Notes: a model not told the origin generated them from the sequence alone. A stretch of 64,000 bases of DNA from Gammaproteobacteria bacterium (ex Lamellibrachia satsuma) (GCA_019623805.1 CP053680.1:3822001-3886000); one strand, 5' to 3'; shown: positions 9,453 through 17,992, numbered from the stretch's first letter. A program made the numbers and translations.

Positions 9453-11264
9453 TCAGTCGGAGCGGTTTGTACGCTTTTCTGCCCAGACGAGTACTTTGTC
9501 AAAGGGCATCTGGTCCAACTTGCCGAACAGTGGATGCCCGGTCAGTTTCTCCCGGCTCAACCGGGGGGAAGTGATTCCACAGAGAAGCCGGGTCAGCAGG
9601 CGTGCGTCCGCAAGACTTTCTCCCTGTTCCTGTTTCAGGTTGCTAACCTCCTGCCATATCCCATCGCTGATGGAAACGGTCCGGCGCGGCGCTATCCTTT
9701 GTTTCCCCCGGCGGCACCAGCTGCAGTGTCCACAGGGTTGCTCCCGCTGTTCGCCGAAGTGGGCTGACAGGGCGTTGGTCTGACAGCCGTCCAGGTCCAC
9801 CAGGTCGAGTACCTGTTGCAGGCGATGGACCTCCGCCTTCTCTCGTTTGAGCATGCGCTGGTGTAGTTCGTGGGCCAATTCCTGGGCGGGATTGGGTTGA
9901 CGAAGACGCCGGTAGCGGTGGCGGATGCCGGCCACCTTAACCTCCAGTAACTGCTGTTCCCCCAGCCAGTCGAGGGCGCTGATGATACGTTCCCGGGTGG
10001 TTTCCAGGTTGGCGGCGGCCTGGGCCGGATCGAGGCTGAACCAGATTCTGCCCTTGACCGACTGGCGAAACAGGGCAGCGAGAAAAGTTCGACGTTCGCC
10101 ATCGAAACGGGAGAGGATTTCTGCTGAACTCAGCAGAGGTTTGAACCTGTAATCGGCGTAGAAGGGGATTCCACCCTCCAGATAGCCTGCCAGTTCCAGG
10201 TAGGTGAGCAGGGTGCGCAGTACCAGGGGACGGATGTCGTGTAGTGCCGAGAGGGTGTAGAGGCTGACATCGAAGGTGTCACCTTGGTCGAAGAGGTCGT
10301 TGATCAGGCTGTGAAGTGCCGACTCATCCGGGGTGTCACCGTAGATGAAATTCTCCAGCACGTTCAGGTCGTCGGCGCAGGCGAGCATCTTGCAGAGGGC
10401 GGGTTGTCCGTCACGCCCGGCGCGGCCGATCTCCTGGGAGTAGTTCTCCAGGCTCTTGGGCAGGTTGTAGTGATAGATGGCACGAATATCGGCCTTGTCC
10501 ACCCCCATGCCGAAGGCGATAGTGGCCACCGCCTCTGCTGTCTTTTGCAGGGTGACATAGACAATGCCGGATCCGGTTGGTGCCTCCCTGATGGCATCAA
10601 GCAGTATCCGGTCGCGTTCCGTGGCATCCACCGGTGTGGTCTCGATGGTGAGGTTGGGGCGGTAGAATCCGGTGCGGATGGCACATTCCGGGCCGATTGC
10701 AAAGAGCCGGCAGATATCCTCAAGCACCGGTGTCGTGGCGGTGGCGGTTAGGGCCAGGATGCGTTCGGCGCCGAACTCCCGGGCGAATCCCGCCAGCTTG
10801 AGATAGTCGGGGCGGAAGTTGTGGCCCCATTCGGAGATGCAGTGGGCCTCGTCCACGGCGAGCAGGGAGATGTCGATCCGGCGCAGGGTCTCGCGGAATC
10901 GTTCGTTGTTGAAACGCTCGGGGGCCACGTAGAGCAGACGCAGGGTGCCGCTTCTGAGCTGCGCCATCACCTCCCGGTATTCGTCGGCACTGAGACTGGA
11001 ATCGAGCCGGCGTGCGCTGATGCCTCGTGCAGTGAGTGCATCGATCTGGTCTTTCATCAGGGCGATCAGAGGCGAGACCACCAGGGTCACCCCGGGCAGC
11101 AGCAGCGCGGGCAGTTGGTAACAGAGCGATTTGCCGCCACCGGTAGGGAAGACGGCTGCGGCCGAATGGCCTTCCAACAGATGCTGCATCACTTCCTGTT
11201 GACCGGGGCGTGGTTCGGTGAAACCGAAATATTGTCGCAGTGTTGTCTGAATCCTTGACGGCAT
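9453..11264 (-). CDS. recQ: RecQ-family DNA helicase with internal deletion
   Basis: 3'-5' DNA helicase of 603 residues. The first lobe is complete: PTGGGKS Walker A at 40-46, DEAH at 138-141, TATAT near 173. In the second lobe, GIVYVTLQKTAEAVA runs straight into TIAFGMGVDKADIR (junction near residue 246, about base 10525). Family members have roughly 40-50 further residues there, including the YHAG motif IV region. Motif VI QEIGRAGRDG (277-286), the RecQ-C zinc cluster CGHCSWC and a winged-helix region follow in frame. The start ATG has AGGAGG five bases upstream; an upstream in-frame extension is rejected because it would run into the opposite-strand gene. Activity is doubtful if the deletion is real. 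Confidence 0.88.
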   Translation of the reverse strand: MPSRIQTTLRQYFGFTEPRPGQQEVMQHLLEGHSAAAVFPTGGGKSLCYQLPALLLPGVTLVVSPLIALMKDQIDALTARGISARRLDSSLSADEYREVMAQLRSGTLRLLYVAPERFNNERFRETLRRIDISLLAVDEAHCISEWGHNFRPDYLKLAGFAREFGAERILALTATATTPVLEDICRLFAIGPECAIRTGFYRPNLTIETTPVDATERDRILLDAIREAPTGSGIVYVTLQKTAEAVATIAFGMGVDKADIRAIYHYNLPKSLENYSQEIGRAGRDGQPALCKMLACADDLNVLENFIYGDTPDESALHSLINDLFDQGDTFDVSLYTLSALHDIRPLVLRTLLTYLELAGYLEGGIPFYADYRFKPLLSSAEILSRFDGERRTFLAALFRQSVKGRIWFSLDPAQAAANLETTRERIISALDWLGEQQLLEVKVAGIRHRYRRLRQPNPAQELAHELHQRMLKREKAEVHRLQQVLDLVDLDGCQTNALSAHFGEQREQPCGHCSWCRRGKQRIAPRRTVSISDGIWQEVSNLKQEQGESLADARLLTRLLCGITSPRLSREKLTGHPLFGKLDQMPFDKVLVWAEKRTNRSD

Positions 11265-11508
11265 CTGGACCTCCTGTCCGTTTGTGCTTGATGGGTTCTT
11301 TTGCATCCTGGTCTCATCTCCCGGTCGGTTTGAAAGATCCGTTTCCGGTAGAGACCAGATGTTACGGGCCTCAAGATGTGACGGCAAGGCGGTGAGGCAT
11401 CTCTTCCAGAGAAACGAAGTCAATCCTGTTATTGCATTCGGTTTGACTCCGGCCTCTGACCGACAAAAGAGATGGAACTTTTTTGAAAATTGACTGCCAG
11501 AAAAATGA

Positions 11509-11536
11509 TTGAAATAAGAATGAATCTCAGTATTAT
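11509..11536 (+). promoter_or_regulatory. Candidate promoter at the head of the copper island
   Basis: TTGAAA (11509-11514) and TATTAT (11531-11536) are separated by 16 bases. The predicted transcription start falls at about 11543, the same base as the first ATG, so the first gene could be leaderless. No classic CueR or CopR box was recognised. Confidence 0.35.
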
Positions 11537-11542
11537 CTAAAT

Positions 11543-11911
11543 ATGCCTCGACTGTCTGACAAATTTCTGGCTCTGCTCCTGACACTTTTGCTGGGGTTAT
11601 CTCCGTTGCAGGGTGCGATGGCCGGTTTTGCCGCTTCCCCTGACCGGGAGGGGAGCGTGCATCAGATGTCGGATATGTTTGATAGCGGCATGGTTATGGA
11701 CCAAACGGCCCACGATTGTGAGCAGTGTAATGCTGACGATGGCTGTGCCAACCATAGCTGCTCATCCGGTCAGTGCGCATCCTGCGTGCTTGCGCTGCTG
11801 CCGGTTTTCTTACTTCCCACCCATCTTGCCGCAACGCCTGTTTTGCCCAGGGCAGAAAAGGGCTTTGTAAGCCAACTCTCCTCTTCTCTCTTCCGCCCGC
11901 CCAGGGCCTGA
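11543..11911 (+). CDS. Small exported Cys/His-rich protein (copper-island leader)
   Basis: 122 residues: N-terminal hydrophobic export signal (about 5-28, LALLLTLLLG), then a His/Met/Cys-rich stretch with HDCEQC and a run of Cys/His pairs (about 57-80), then a second hydrophobic segment (about 81-98) and a tail ending FRPPRA. This layout is common for small membrane-anchored proteins at the front of copper-resistance operons (DUF2946-like), whose role is unknown; metal binding is inferred from composition. No Shine-Dalgarno sequence precedes the ATG, which lies seven bases after a candidate -10 box. copA begins 110 bases downstream. Confidence 0.72.
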   Translation: MPRLSDKFLALLLTLLLGLSPLQGAMAGFAASPDREGSVHQMSDMFDSGMVMDQTAHDCEQCNADDGCANHSCSSGQCASCVLALLPVFLLPTHLAATPVLPRAEKGFVSQLSSSLFRPPRA

Positions 11912-11963
11912 CTTCCTTGCTGCTGATCGCTGATTTATCAGAGATCACCTGACAACTGTTTGT

Positions 11964-11977
11964 TGACTAAATAGTCA
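11964..11977. promoter_or_regulatory. Inverted repeat TGACTA-AA-TAGTCA upstream of copA
   Basis: A 6-bp inverted repeat with two-base spacer sits 45 bases before the copA start and is preceded by TGACAACTGTTTGTTGA. It could be a regulator site or a small mRNA hairpin. No experimental analogue is recognised. Confidence 0.25.
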
Positions 11978-12021
11978 GCGGCTATCACTTTGCCGTTGAT
12001 TTGCAGAGGAAGATTAACTCC

Positions 12022-13869
12022 ATGAGTAGTATTAACGACCCGATCAAGGGGGTGTGTCTGACGCGCCGCCGATTTGTACAAGGTGTGGCGATGGGTGGCG
12101 CCTTCGCTGGGCTGGGGCTGGGGTCCAGCGCGCTGGCCGCCGTCATGAAACAGCAGGGGCCTGAAACCCTGCGCGGCACCGATTTCAATCTGACCATTGG
12201 TGAGCAGGCAATCAACTTCACTGGTGCCGCGCAAATTGGCACGACCGTCAATGGTTCACTGCCGGCGCCGATTCTTCGTTGGCGAGAGGGCGATACCGTG
12301 ACGTTGCGGGTGACCAACCTGTTGCGAGAGACCAGCTCCATTCACTGGCACGGCATTATCCTGCCGAGTGCCATGGACGGGGTGCCGGACATTGCAACAG
12401 GGTTTAAAGGTATCAAACCCGGTGAAACCTTCACCTACCGGTTTCCCGTGACCCAGAGCGGCACCTACAGGTACCACAGCCACTCCGGGTTTCAGGAGCA
12501 GACTGGTCTCTACGGCCCCATCATCATCGATCCCGGGGAGCCTGAACCCTACACCTATGATCGTGACTACGTGGTGATGCTCTCCGACTGGACCGATGAA
12601 GATCCCACCAACGTCTATGCCAAACTGAAAAAGCTCAGCCACTACTACAACTTCAATGAGCGCACCCACGCGGACCTGATGAAGGACATCAAGGAGAAGG
12701 GACTGACGGCCACCTGGAATGACCGCAAGATGTGGAATCAGATGCGCATGAGCCAGCGCGATCTGTCGGATGTGACCGGCTATACCTACACCTTCCTGAC
12801 CAATGGCCAGACCCCGGCGGAAGGCTGGAGCGGGCTGTTCAGAAAAGGTGAAAAGGTTCGCCTGCGTTTCATCAACGGTTCTGCCATGACCTTCTTCGAC
12901 GTGCGCATTCCCGGTCTGAAGATGACCGTGGTGGCAGCGGATGGTCAGCATATCGAGCCGGTTTCCGTAGATGAGTTCCGCATGGGTGTGGCGGAGACCT
13001 ATGATGTCATCGTCGAGCCCAAAGATGACACGGCTTACACTATCTTCGCCCAGGATATCGCACGCTCTGGTTATGCCAGGGGCACCCTGACGCCCGATCC
13101 CTCATTGACGGCCTCGATCCCCGAAATGGATCCGGTACCGAATCTGGGGCATGACGACATGGGCATGAACATGATGAACCATGCCGGGCATGACATGTCG
13201 GGCATGGACCACAGCCAGCACCAGATGCCTGACGGGAAGATGATGCCGGGGATGCAGATGTCTGGCGATATGGATATGGGTGGCATGCAGATGGCTCCGA
13301 TGCCATCCGCGAAACCGGCCATGAAGCCCAACCCATCAGACTTCACCGCCAAACCTGTACATCACGCTTCAACGGAATACGGCCCTCATGTGGACATGCG
13401 GGCGGACGCTCCCCAGTACCGGCTGGATGATCCCGGTGTCGGCCTGCGTAACAACGGCCGTCGTGTGCTGACCTATGCGGATCTGAAAAACCTGCACACC
13501 ACCCATGATCACCGTGATCCGGATCGTGAGATCGAACTCCACCTCACAGGCAACATGGGCCGTTACATGTGGTCCGTCAACGGCGTCAAACACAGCGACG
13601 CCGAACCCCTACGCTGGAAACTGGGCGAACGCCTGCGCATCACCTTCGTCAACGACACCATGATGAACCACCCGATGCATCTGCATGGCATGTGGAGTGA
13701 CCTGGAGACCGGTGACAACAACTTCATCCCGCGCAAACACACCGTGATCGTGCAGCCGGGTTCCCGCATCAGTTATCGGGTCACCGTGGATGCGGAGGGA
13801 GGCTGGGCTTATCACTGCCATCTGCTCTATCACATGCTCGGCATGTTCCGCACCGTCGTCGTCAGTTGA
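12022..13869 (+). CDS. copA: Copper-resistance multicopper oxidase CopA
   Basis: Periplasmic multicopper oxidase of 615 residues that oxidises Cu(I) and binds copper. A Tat signal is visible (TRRRF at 14-18, hydrophobic stretch, cleavage near 40). Copper ligands are present: HWHG (108-111), HSHSG (152-156), HPMHLHG (about 550-556) and HCHLLYH (598-604). A Met/His-rich insert at about 375-435 (MGMN, MSGMDHS, MQMSGDMDMGGM) is typical of CopA/PcoA. Downstream of the type-1 His the text is HMLGMF, one residue shorter than the HMxxGM spacing I recall for PcoA-like proteins. The start at 12022 has AGAGGAAG upstream; an in-frame TTG seven codons earlier overlaps that site. Cotranscribed with copB. 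Confidence 0.96.
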   Translation: MSSINDPIKGVCLTRRRFVQGVAMGGAFAGLGLGSSALAAVMKQQGPETLRGTDFNLTIGEQAINFTGAAQIGTTVNGSLPAPILRWREGDTVTLRVTNLLRETSSIHWHGIILPSAMDGVPDIATGFKGIKPGETFTYRFPVTQSGTYRYHSHSGFQEQTGLYGPIIIDPGEPEPYTYDRDYVVMLSDWTDEDPTNVYAKLKKLSHYYNFNERTHADLMKDIKEKGLTATWNDRKMWNQMRMSQRDLSDVTGYTYTFLTNGQTPAEGWSGLFRKGEKVRLRFINGSAMTFFDVRIPGLKMTVVAADGQHIEPVSVDEFRMGVAETYDVIVEPKDDTAYTIFAQDIARSGYARGTLTPDPSLTASIPEMDPVPNLGHDDMGMNMMNHAGHDMSGMDHSQHQMPDGKMMPGMQMSGDMDMGGMQMAPMPSAKPAMKPNPSDFTAKPVHHASTEYGPHVDMRADAPQYRLDDPGVGLRNNGRRVLTYADLKNLHTTHDHRDPDREIELHLTGNMGRYMWSVNGVKHSDAEPLRWKLGERLRITFVNDTMMNHPMHLHGMWSDLETGDNNFIPRKHTVIVQPGSRISYRVTVDAEGGWAYHCHLLYHMLGMFRTVVVS

Positions 13870-13880
13870 GGAGGAAATAA

Positions 13881-14582
13881 ATGATGAAAAAGACATTGGC
13901 TGCGTTGATGGCGATCGGATTATCCAACCCCGTTTTTGCTGGTGGAGCAGATGATCCTCTGGTCTACCAGGTGATGATCGACAAACTGGAGACCAGGGGT
14001 ACGAGTGGTTCCAATCCGCTGGTGCTGGAAGCGGACGCCTGGATTGGATACGACCTCAACAAGTTCTGGTTCAAGACAGAAGTGGAGCGCGTGAATGGCG
14101 AAACTGAGGAGGCTGAAGTGCAGTTCCTCTATAGCCGCGCCATCGCACCATTTTGGGATCTCCAGGTTGGCTGGCGACGGGATATAAAACCGGATCCGAA
14201 CCGGGACTTCCTGGCCTTCGGTTTCAAAGGCCTGGCGCCCTATCTGTTCGAGGTGGATGCCGGCATCTTTATCGGTGAGTCAGGGCAGATCGGAGCTCGC
14301 TTGGATGCAGAATACGAATATATGTTCACGCAGAAGTTGATCCTGTCGCCAGAGGTCGAGATGAATCTCTACAGCAAGGATGTCGAAGTGATCGGCGTCG
14401 GTTCCGGTCCCTCCGATATGGAGTTGGGGCTGCGGTTGCGCTACGAGATACGGCGGGAGTTTGCTCCCTACATAGGTGTCAACTGGACAGGGAAATTCGG
14501 CCAGACTGCCGACTTTGCCAGAGATGAAGGTGAGAATACCAGCGATGCTCAGATTGTTGCCGGTATCCGCGCCTGGTTCTGA
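13881..14582 (+). CDS. copB: Copper-resistance outer-membrane protein CopB
   Basis: Outer-membrane beta-barrel partner of CopA, 233 residues. A signal peptide ends near 20 (VFAGG), and alternating amphipathic strands run to a terminal aromatic residue (RAWF), as expected for barrel insertion. YQVMIDKLETR, GYDLNKFWFKTE and GWRRDIKPDPNRDF are CopB family signatures. It lacks the N-terminal Met/His-rich domain found in many CopB/PcoB proteins, so it is a short form. The gene starts 11 bases after copA behind GAGGAGGAAA. An ATG one codon later is an equally possible start. Confidence 0.93.
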   Translation: MMKKTLAALMAIGLSNPVFAGGADDPLVYQVMIDKLETRGTSGSNPLVLEADAWIGYDLNKFWFKTEVERVNGETEEAEVQFLYSRAIAPFWDLQVGWRRDIKPDPNRDFLAFGFKGLAPYLFEVDAGIFIGESGQIGARLDAEYEYMFTQKLILSPEVEMNLYSKDVEVIGVGSGPSDMELGLRLRYEIRREFAPYIGVNWTGKFGQTADFARDEGENTSDAQIVAGIRAWF

Positions 14583-14650
14583 TTGGTGATGAAGAAGTTG
14601 GAGTTAATTTTGAATTTGATCCCTGCCGCCAGACAACGGGAGAGAGAGTA

Positions 14651-15157
14651 ATGAAGAGAAGATTGTTGAGCCTGTTGCCGCTGATGGGACTGGTTGTATT
14701 GGCCGGTTGCAGCGAGCAGCAGGATGCAGTGGCCAGCATCGAAAAAGCGGTTGTTTCGCCGCCAGTATCTCCATCCGTTCAGCGTTGGTACAACCAGGAG
14801 CAGGTTGCGAGGGGCAATGTACTGTTCCAGACGAATTGCGCTAGCTGCCACATGCCGGACGCATCGGGCACGCCGAACTGGAAAGAACCGCTGCCCGATG
14901 GCAAATATCCACCTCCACCCCTGAATGGTGCCGCTCATACCTGGCACCATCCGCTATCCGTGTTGCGCCGAACCGTGCAACGGGGAGGCATTCCTCTCGG
15001 CGGAACTATGCCGAGCTTCGCTGACATACTGAGCAATAGACAGATCGATGACATTCTGGCCTGGGTACAGACTCACTGGTCCGATGAGATCTATCGCGTG
15101 TGGCACGAGCGGAATGCTCAGGCCGGTAAACCAATACAGTCCAGTAATAAAGGCTGA
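14651..15157 (+). CDS. Mono-haem cytochrome c lipoprotein
   Basis: 168-residue periplasmic c-type cytochrome. A lipobox (VLAGC, Cys near 20) indicates membrane anchoring. One haem site, CASCH, lies near 60, and the likely axial Met is in GTMPSF near 120, followed by a helical ending (DDILAWVQTHW). GAGAGAG gives a good ribosome site. It sits between copB and a DUF411 gene. Cytochromes at this position in copper clusters are assumed to take electrons during Cu(I) oxidation or to be copper-protected respiratory parts; no direct proof. Confidence 0.88.
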   Translation: MKRRLLSLLPLMGLVVLAGCSEQQDAVASIEKAVVSPPVSPSVQRWYNQEQVARGNVLFQTNCASCHMPDASGTPNWKEPLPDGKYPPPPLNGAAHTWHHPLSVLRRTVQRGGIPLGGTMPSFADILSNRQIDDILAWVQTHWSDEIYRVWHERNAQAGKPIQSSNKG

Positions 15158-15177
15158 TAATCACAGAGGAAAAAATC

Positions 15178-15675
15178 ATGCCAAAGACAAATATTAAGAA
15201 GTCGAAGAAATCACCCTTTTACGGAAAACTTGCTGGTTGGTTGCTGACCGGGATCACGCTGGTTGCGGGTGGCGTACTGTTCAGCCAGCAACCCGCTGAG
15301 GCGGCTGATGTAGTGGTCTACAAAAGTCCGACCTGCGGTTGCTGCAAAGATTGGGTCAGCCATATGAAAGAGAATGGCTATTCGGTGGAGGTACACAACC
15401 AGAGCAATATGAGTTCGATCAAAACAGAGCTTGGCGTGCCGCGCAACATGCAATCCTGTCATACCGCCAAGGTCGGGGGATATATCATAGAGGGACACGT
15501 GCCTGCGGATGTAGTTGCCCGCCTGTTGAAAGAGAAACCGCCGATCAAAGGTCTTGCCGTACCCGGCATGCCCATGGGTTCGCCAGGGATGGAAGGGCCG
15601 AGGAAAGATCCATATAACGTTGTGACTATTCAGGAAAACGGGAAAGCCACCGTCTATGCCAGCCGGAACCAGTAG
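15178..15675 (+). CDS. DUF411 periplasmic metal-binding protein
   Basis: 165 residues with an N-terminal membrane/export helix (about 18-38). The DUF411 core follows: VYKSPTCGCC (Cys 53, 55, 56), SCHT (C94/H95) and EGHVPA (H107), then KPPIKGLAVPGMPMGSPGM with Met-rich end. The fold resembles thioredoxin-like metal-binding proteins, and the family occurs almost always in copper/silver resistance clusters, where periplasmic copper binding is presumed. Strong ribosome site AGAGGAAAA. Tightly spaced with both neighbours. Confidence 0.9.
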   Translation: MPKTNIKKSKKSPFYGKLAGWLLTGITLVAGGVLFSQQPAEAADVVVYKSPTCGCCKDWVSHMKENGYSVEVHNQSNMSSIKTELGVPRNMQSCHTAKVGGYIIEGHVPADVVARLLKEKPPIKGLAVPGMPMGSPGMEGPRKDPYNVVTIQENGKATVYASRNQ

Positions 15676-15684
15676 GAGATAGAG

Positions 15685-16128
15685 ATGAATAAGAAGAGGC
15701 TTGTTTCCGCCATCACATCCGTTCTGGCAATGGCACTGCTGCTGGCGACACCCATCTCGGGGGCGCATTCGCCACCGGAAGAGGCAAAGATCTATTTTGT
15801 TGGTCTTACGGATGGAGAAGTGGTGAAGAGTCCGTTTAAAGTGAAATTCGGCATCAAGGGTTTCGGTATCACCCCTGCCGGGACCAAGGGCAAGCGCCGG
15901 CACACTGCAGGCCATCATCACCTTCTTGTGGATTTGGATCAGACACCGGATATGGATGAGACGATACCAAGGGATGCACATAACATGCATTTTGATGAAG
16001 GGGAGACTGAAACTCTGCTGGAGCTGCCACCCGGTAGACATACGCTCCAGTTATTGTTGGGCGATGAGCAACACGAACCCCAGGATCCGCCTCTGCTCTC
16101 CGAAAAGATTACCATCACTGTACGGTGA
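15685..16128 (+). CDS. DUF4399 exported protein
   Basis: 147 residues with a cleavable signal peptide (about 1-27, ISGAHS). The mature part matches DUF4399: VYFVGLTDGE-like start, VKFGIKGFGI, then a His-rich loop AGHHHLLVD near 75, NMHFDEGET and a terminal beta strand. Family function is unknown; the immunoglobulin-like fold and conserved His residues suggest metal binding. It lies nine bases after the DUF411 gene behind AGGAGATAGAG, so it belongs to the same transcript. Confidence 0.87.
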   Translation: MNKKRLVSAITSVLAMALLLATPISGAHSPPEEAKIYFVGLTDGEVVKSPFKVKFGIKGFGITPAGTKGKRRHTAGHHHLLVDLDQTPDMDETIPRDAHNMHFDEGETETLLELPPGRHTLQLLLGDEQHEPQDPPLLSEKITITVR

Positions 16129-16153
16129 TCTTCAGTGCTGGAGGAAAACCGCT

Positions 16154-16606
16154 TTGAATAGACCAAGAGGAAAATTTGGATTGAGTGTGCTGGTTCTGCT
16201 GTTGGTGACTGGTGCCACGTTGGCTGCCGACATGATGATGAACCACAGCATGGGCAGGCACCACCAAGGCATGATGGTGGGGGTTCCTGAACCCTACAGA
16301 GATATGCGAAATCCATTGTCTGCATCCGATGAGGTGGTAGTTGAGGGCGGGCAGCTCTTCCAGGCCAACTGCGCTGTCTGTCACGGTAAACTGGGTTATG
16401 GAAACGGGCCAGCCGCCGAGGAGCTTTCGCCCCGTCCCTCCAATCTTAATGCCTTCATGAAGATGCGCATGATGGCCAGAGACAACTATCTCTTCTGGAC
16501 CATCAGCGAGGGTGGCAAGCGATTCAATACGGCTATGCCGGCCTTCAAGGATTCACTCAGCGAAAAGGATCGCTGGAAGATTATCCGTTTCCTGAGGACG
16601 CTATAG
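16154..16606 (+). CDS. Mono-haem cytochrome c with TTG start
   Basis: 150-residue exported c-type cytochrome. An N-terminal signal helix (about 9-24) is followed by a His/Met-rich linker (MMMNHSMGRHHQGMM), then haem site CAVCH near 72 and probable axial Met in AMPAF near 130. The start is chosen at TTG 16154 because GGAGG lies nine bases upstream and the coding frame upstream is only the shadow of the previous gene. This is the second cytochrome of the copper island; the His/Met linker may bind copper. Confidence 0.82.
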   Translation: MNRPRGKFGLSVLVLLLVTGATLAADMMMNHSMGRHHQGMMVGVPEPYRDMRNPLSASDEVVVEGGQLFQANCAVCHGKLGYGNGPAAEELSPRPSNLNAFMKMRMMARDNYLFWTISEGGKRFNTAMPAFKDSLSEKDRWKIIRFLRTL

Positions 16607-16640
16607 TTTTTATCAACAAACCAAGAGAGGAAAGATAATC

Positions 16641-17042
16641 ATGTACAGCTTTTCAACCCGACTGACGGGAAACATTAACGAGATCGAGGCGAAGTTGGTC
16701 GATGCCCTGAAAGAAGAGGGATTCGGCATCCTGACCGAGATCAATGTCCAGGCTACGCTGAAGAAAAAACTCGGTTTGGAGAAACGTCCCTACAAAATCC
16801 TGGGCGCTTGCAACCCAACCCTGGCAAATCAGGCAATCGATGCAGAGCCCGATATTGGTCTGCTGCTGCCGTGCAATGTGGTGATCCGTGAAGAGGAGGA
16901 TGGTGCAATCACAGTTGCATTTATGGATCCGGAAGCGGTCCTGAGTCTGGTGGATCGGGATGACGTGGCCGATCTGGCGAAAGAGGTGCGTTCCCGTCTC
17001 CTTCGTGTACGCGGGGTGGTGGGGGGGAGTGTTGTGGACTAA
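16641..17042 (+). CDS. DUF302 protein
   Basis: 133-residue cytoplasmic protein of the DUF302 (TT1751-like) family: FGILTEINVQATLKKKLG, YKILGACNP, IGLLLPCNVVIRE and a C-terminal amphipathic helix. The family forms dimers with a TATA-binding-protein-like fold and has two conserved Cys; its function is unknown. It is common in sulfur and metal clusters. Its stop codon abuts the next gene's ATG, so the two are likely coupled. Confidence 0.92.
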   Translation: MYSFSTRLTGNINEIEAKLVDALKEEGFGILTEINVQATLKKKLGLEKRPYKILGACNPTLANQAIDAEPDIGLLLPCNVVIREEEDGAITVAFMDPEAVLSLVDRDDVADLAKEVRSRLLRVRGVVGGSVVD

Positions 17043-17399
17043 ATGGCGAAAGCACAAGACCCCATGAAACCTGTAGGCACCTGGGAAGTCAGGCACAGGA
17101 TTAAAATACCGGCACTGGTGCATGCTGCTGATGCGATGGTAGTGGAACGTGCGGTCAGCGCCTTGCCGGGAGTTTGTAAGGTGGCCACCGATGTGGAAAA
17201 ACATCAGGTCATTGTGCGTTACGACGCCACTCAATCGGCCTACCAGGTGATTGCCGATGTGTTGGAAAACACCGGCTTTCCGCCATTGGATAGTTGGTGG
17301 AGCCGGTTCAAGGGTAATTGGTTTCAATTTTCCGATACCAATGCCAGAGACAATGCAAATGCGCCACCTCCCGCCTGTTGTAATAAACCACCCAAGTAG
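17043..17399 (+). CDS. HMA-like protein without the CxxC metal site
   Basis: 118 residues. Residues about 20-80 follow the ferredoxin-like fold of heavy-metal-associated domains (VERAVSALPGVCKVATDVEK, VRYDATQSAYQVIADVLENTGFP). The usual metal-binding MxCxxC loop reads VHAADAM, so the canonical site is missing. A short C-terminal tail has ACCNKPPK, which could supply thiols. It directly abuts the DUF302 gene. A scaffold or partner role for DUF302 is possible; it may not bind metal as normal HMA proteins do. Confidence 0.72.
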   Translation: MAKAQDPMKPVGTWEVRHRIKIPALVHAADAMVVERAVSALPGVCKVATDVEKHQVIVRYDATQSAYQVIADVLENTGFPPLDSWWSRFKGNWFQFSDTNARDNANAPPPACCNKPPK

Positions 17400-17584
17400 A
17401 AGGGTAGGTGATGTATCGCTGTTCGCATTTGTCAGGTAAGTCGACCGTGAGTCGATAGGGATGGAATAGACTTGTGACTGGCCATGATGTCTGTTCAAAT
17501 CCAGTGCTCAGCGGCGGAACCATTCGTTGCCAGCAGTGTCTTTAACTGAACATATGAAAACCTTGGGAAGTAAGAAGCCTTAAG

Positions 17585-17992
17585 ATGTCATTTGTCCGCG
17601 ACAACAGTCTTCGATTGACCACCTGGATGCTGGTGGTGGTATTGCTGTTGTCCTGGGGGCAGGGTGCCTTGGCGGCTTTTGGGCAGCACTCCATGCCGAT
17701 GGGAGAGGACTCCCATAAGGTCATGAGTGATGATCAGCATTGCCAGATGCCCAAGATGGTGGACACTCTGTGTCGTTGTGACACCGCTCATCTCAATCTG
17801 CAGCAGGTTCTGCCGCAGCGCGATTCCAATCTCCTGACCTTTGAGCGCATCGATCAGCCGGTTCTGGTCTCCAAAGATCTGGGGGACCTGCGCCCGGTAA
17901 GGGGGCCACCCCGCGATGAGATTCTGTTCTCCTTCCCGGCCCCGCCAGTTCCAATACCCCCACGCCTGAGTTTCTGCTGCCTGCGTATCTGA
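17585..17992 (+). CDS. Small exported protein upstream of the efflux genes
   Basis: 135 residues, unrecognised. N-terminal signal (about 10-31, WMLVVVLLLSWGQGALA), then His/Met residues (QHSMPMGEDSHKVM), CQMPKM and LCRCDTAHLN, and a Pro-rich tail ending CCLRI. The composition suggests periplasmic metal binding; it parallels the small Cys/His-rich protein at 11543. A 185-base gap separates it from the HMA-like gene and a 147-base gap from cusC; no terminator was seen in either. Confidence 0.62.
   Translation: MSFVRDNSLRLTTWMLVVVLLLSWGQGALAAFGQHSMPMGEDSHKVMSDDQHCQMPKMVDTLCRCDTAHLNLQQVLPQRDSNLLTFERIDQPVLVSKDLGDLRPVRGPPRDEILFSFPAPPVPIPPRLSFCCLRI

Noticed and set aside
11265..11585. 107-residue N-terminal extension of RecQ
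   Set aside because: Overlaps the start of the opposite-strand copper gene; a strong ribosome site supports the internal ATG at 11264, and family alignment starts there.
12001..12021. Upstream TTG start for copA
   Set aside because: It lies within or next to the AGAGGAAG ribosome site that serves the ATG at 12022.
15211..16041. Minus-strand open frame of 276 codons opposite the DUF411 and DUF4399 genes
   Set aside because: Both plus-strand genes have recognised families, signal peptides and ribosome sites; the minus frame has none.
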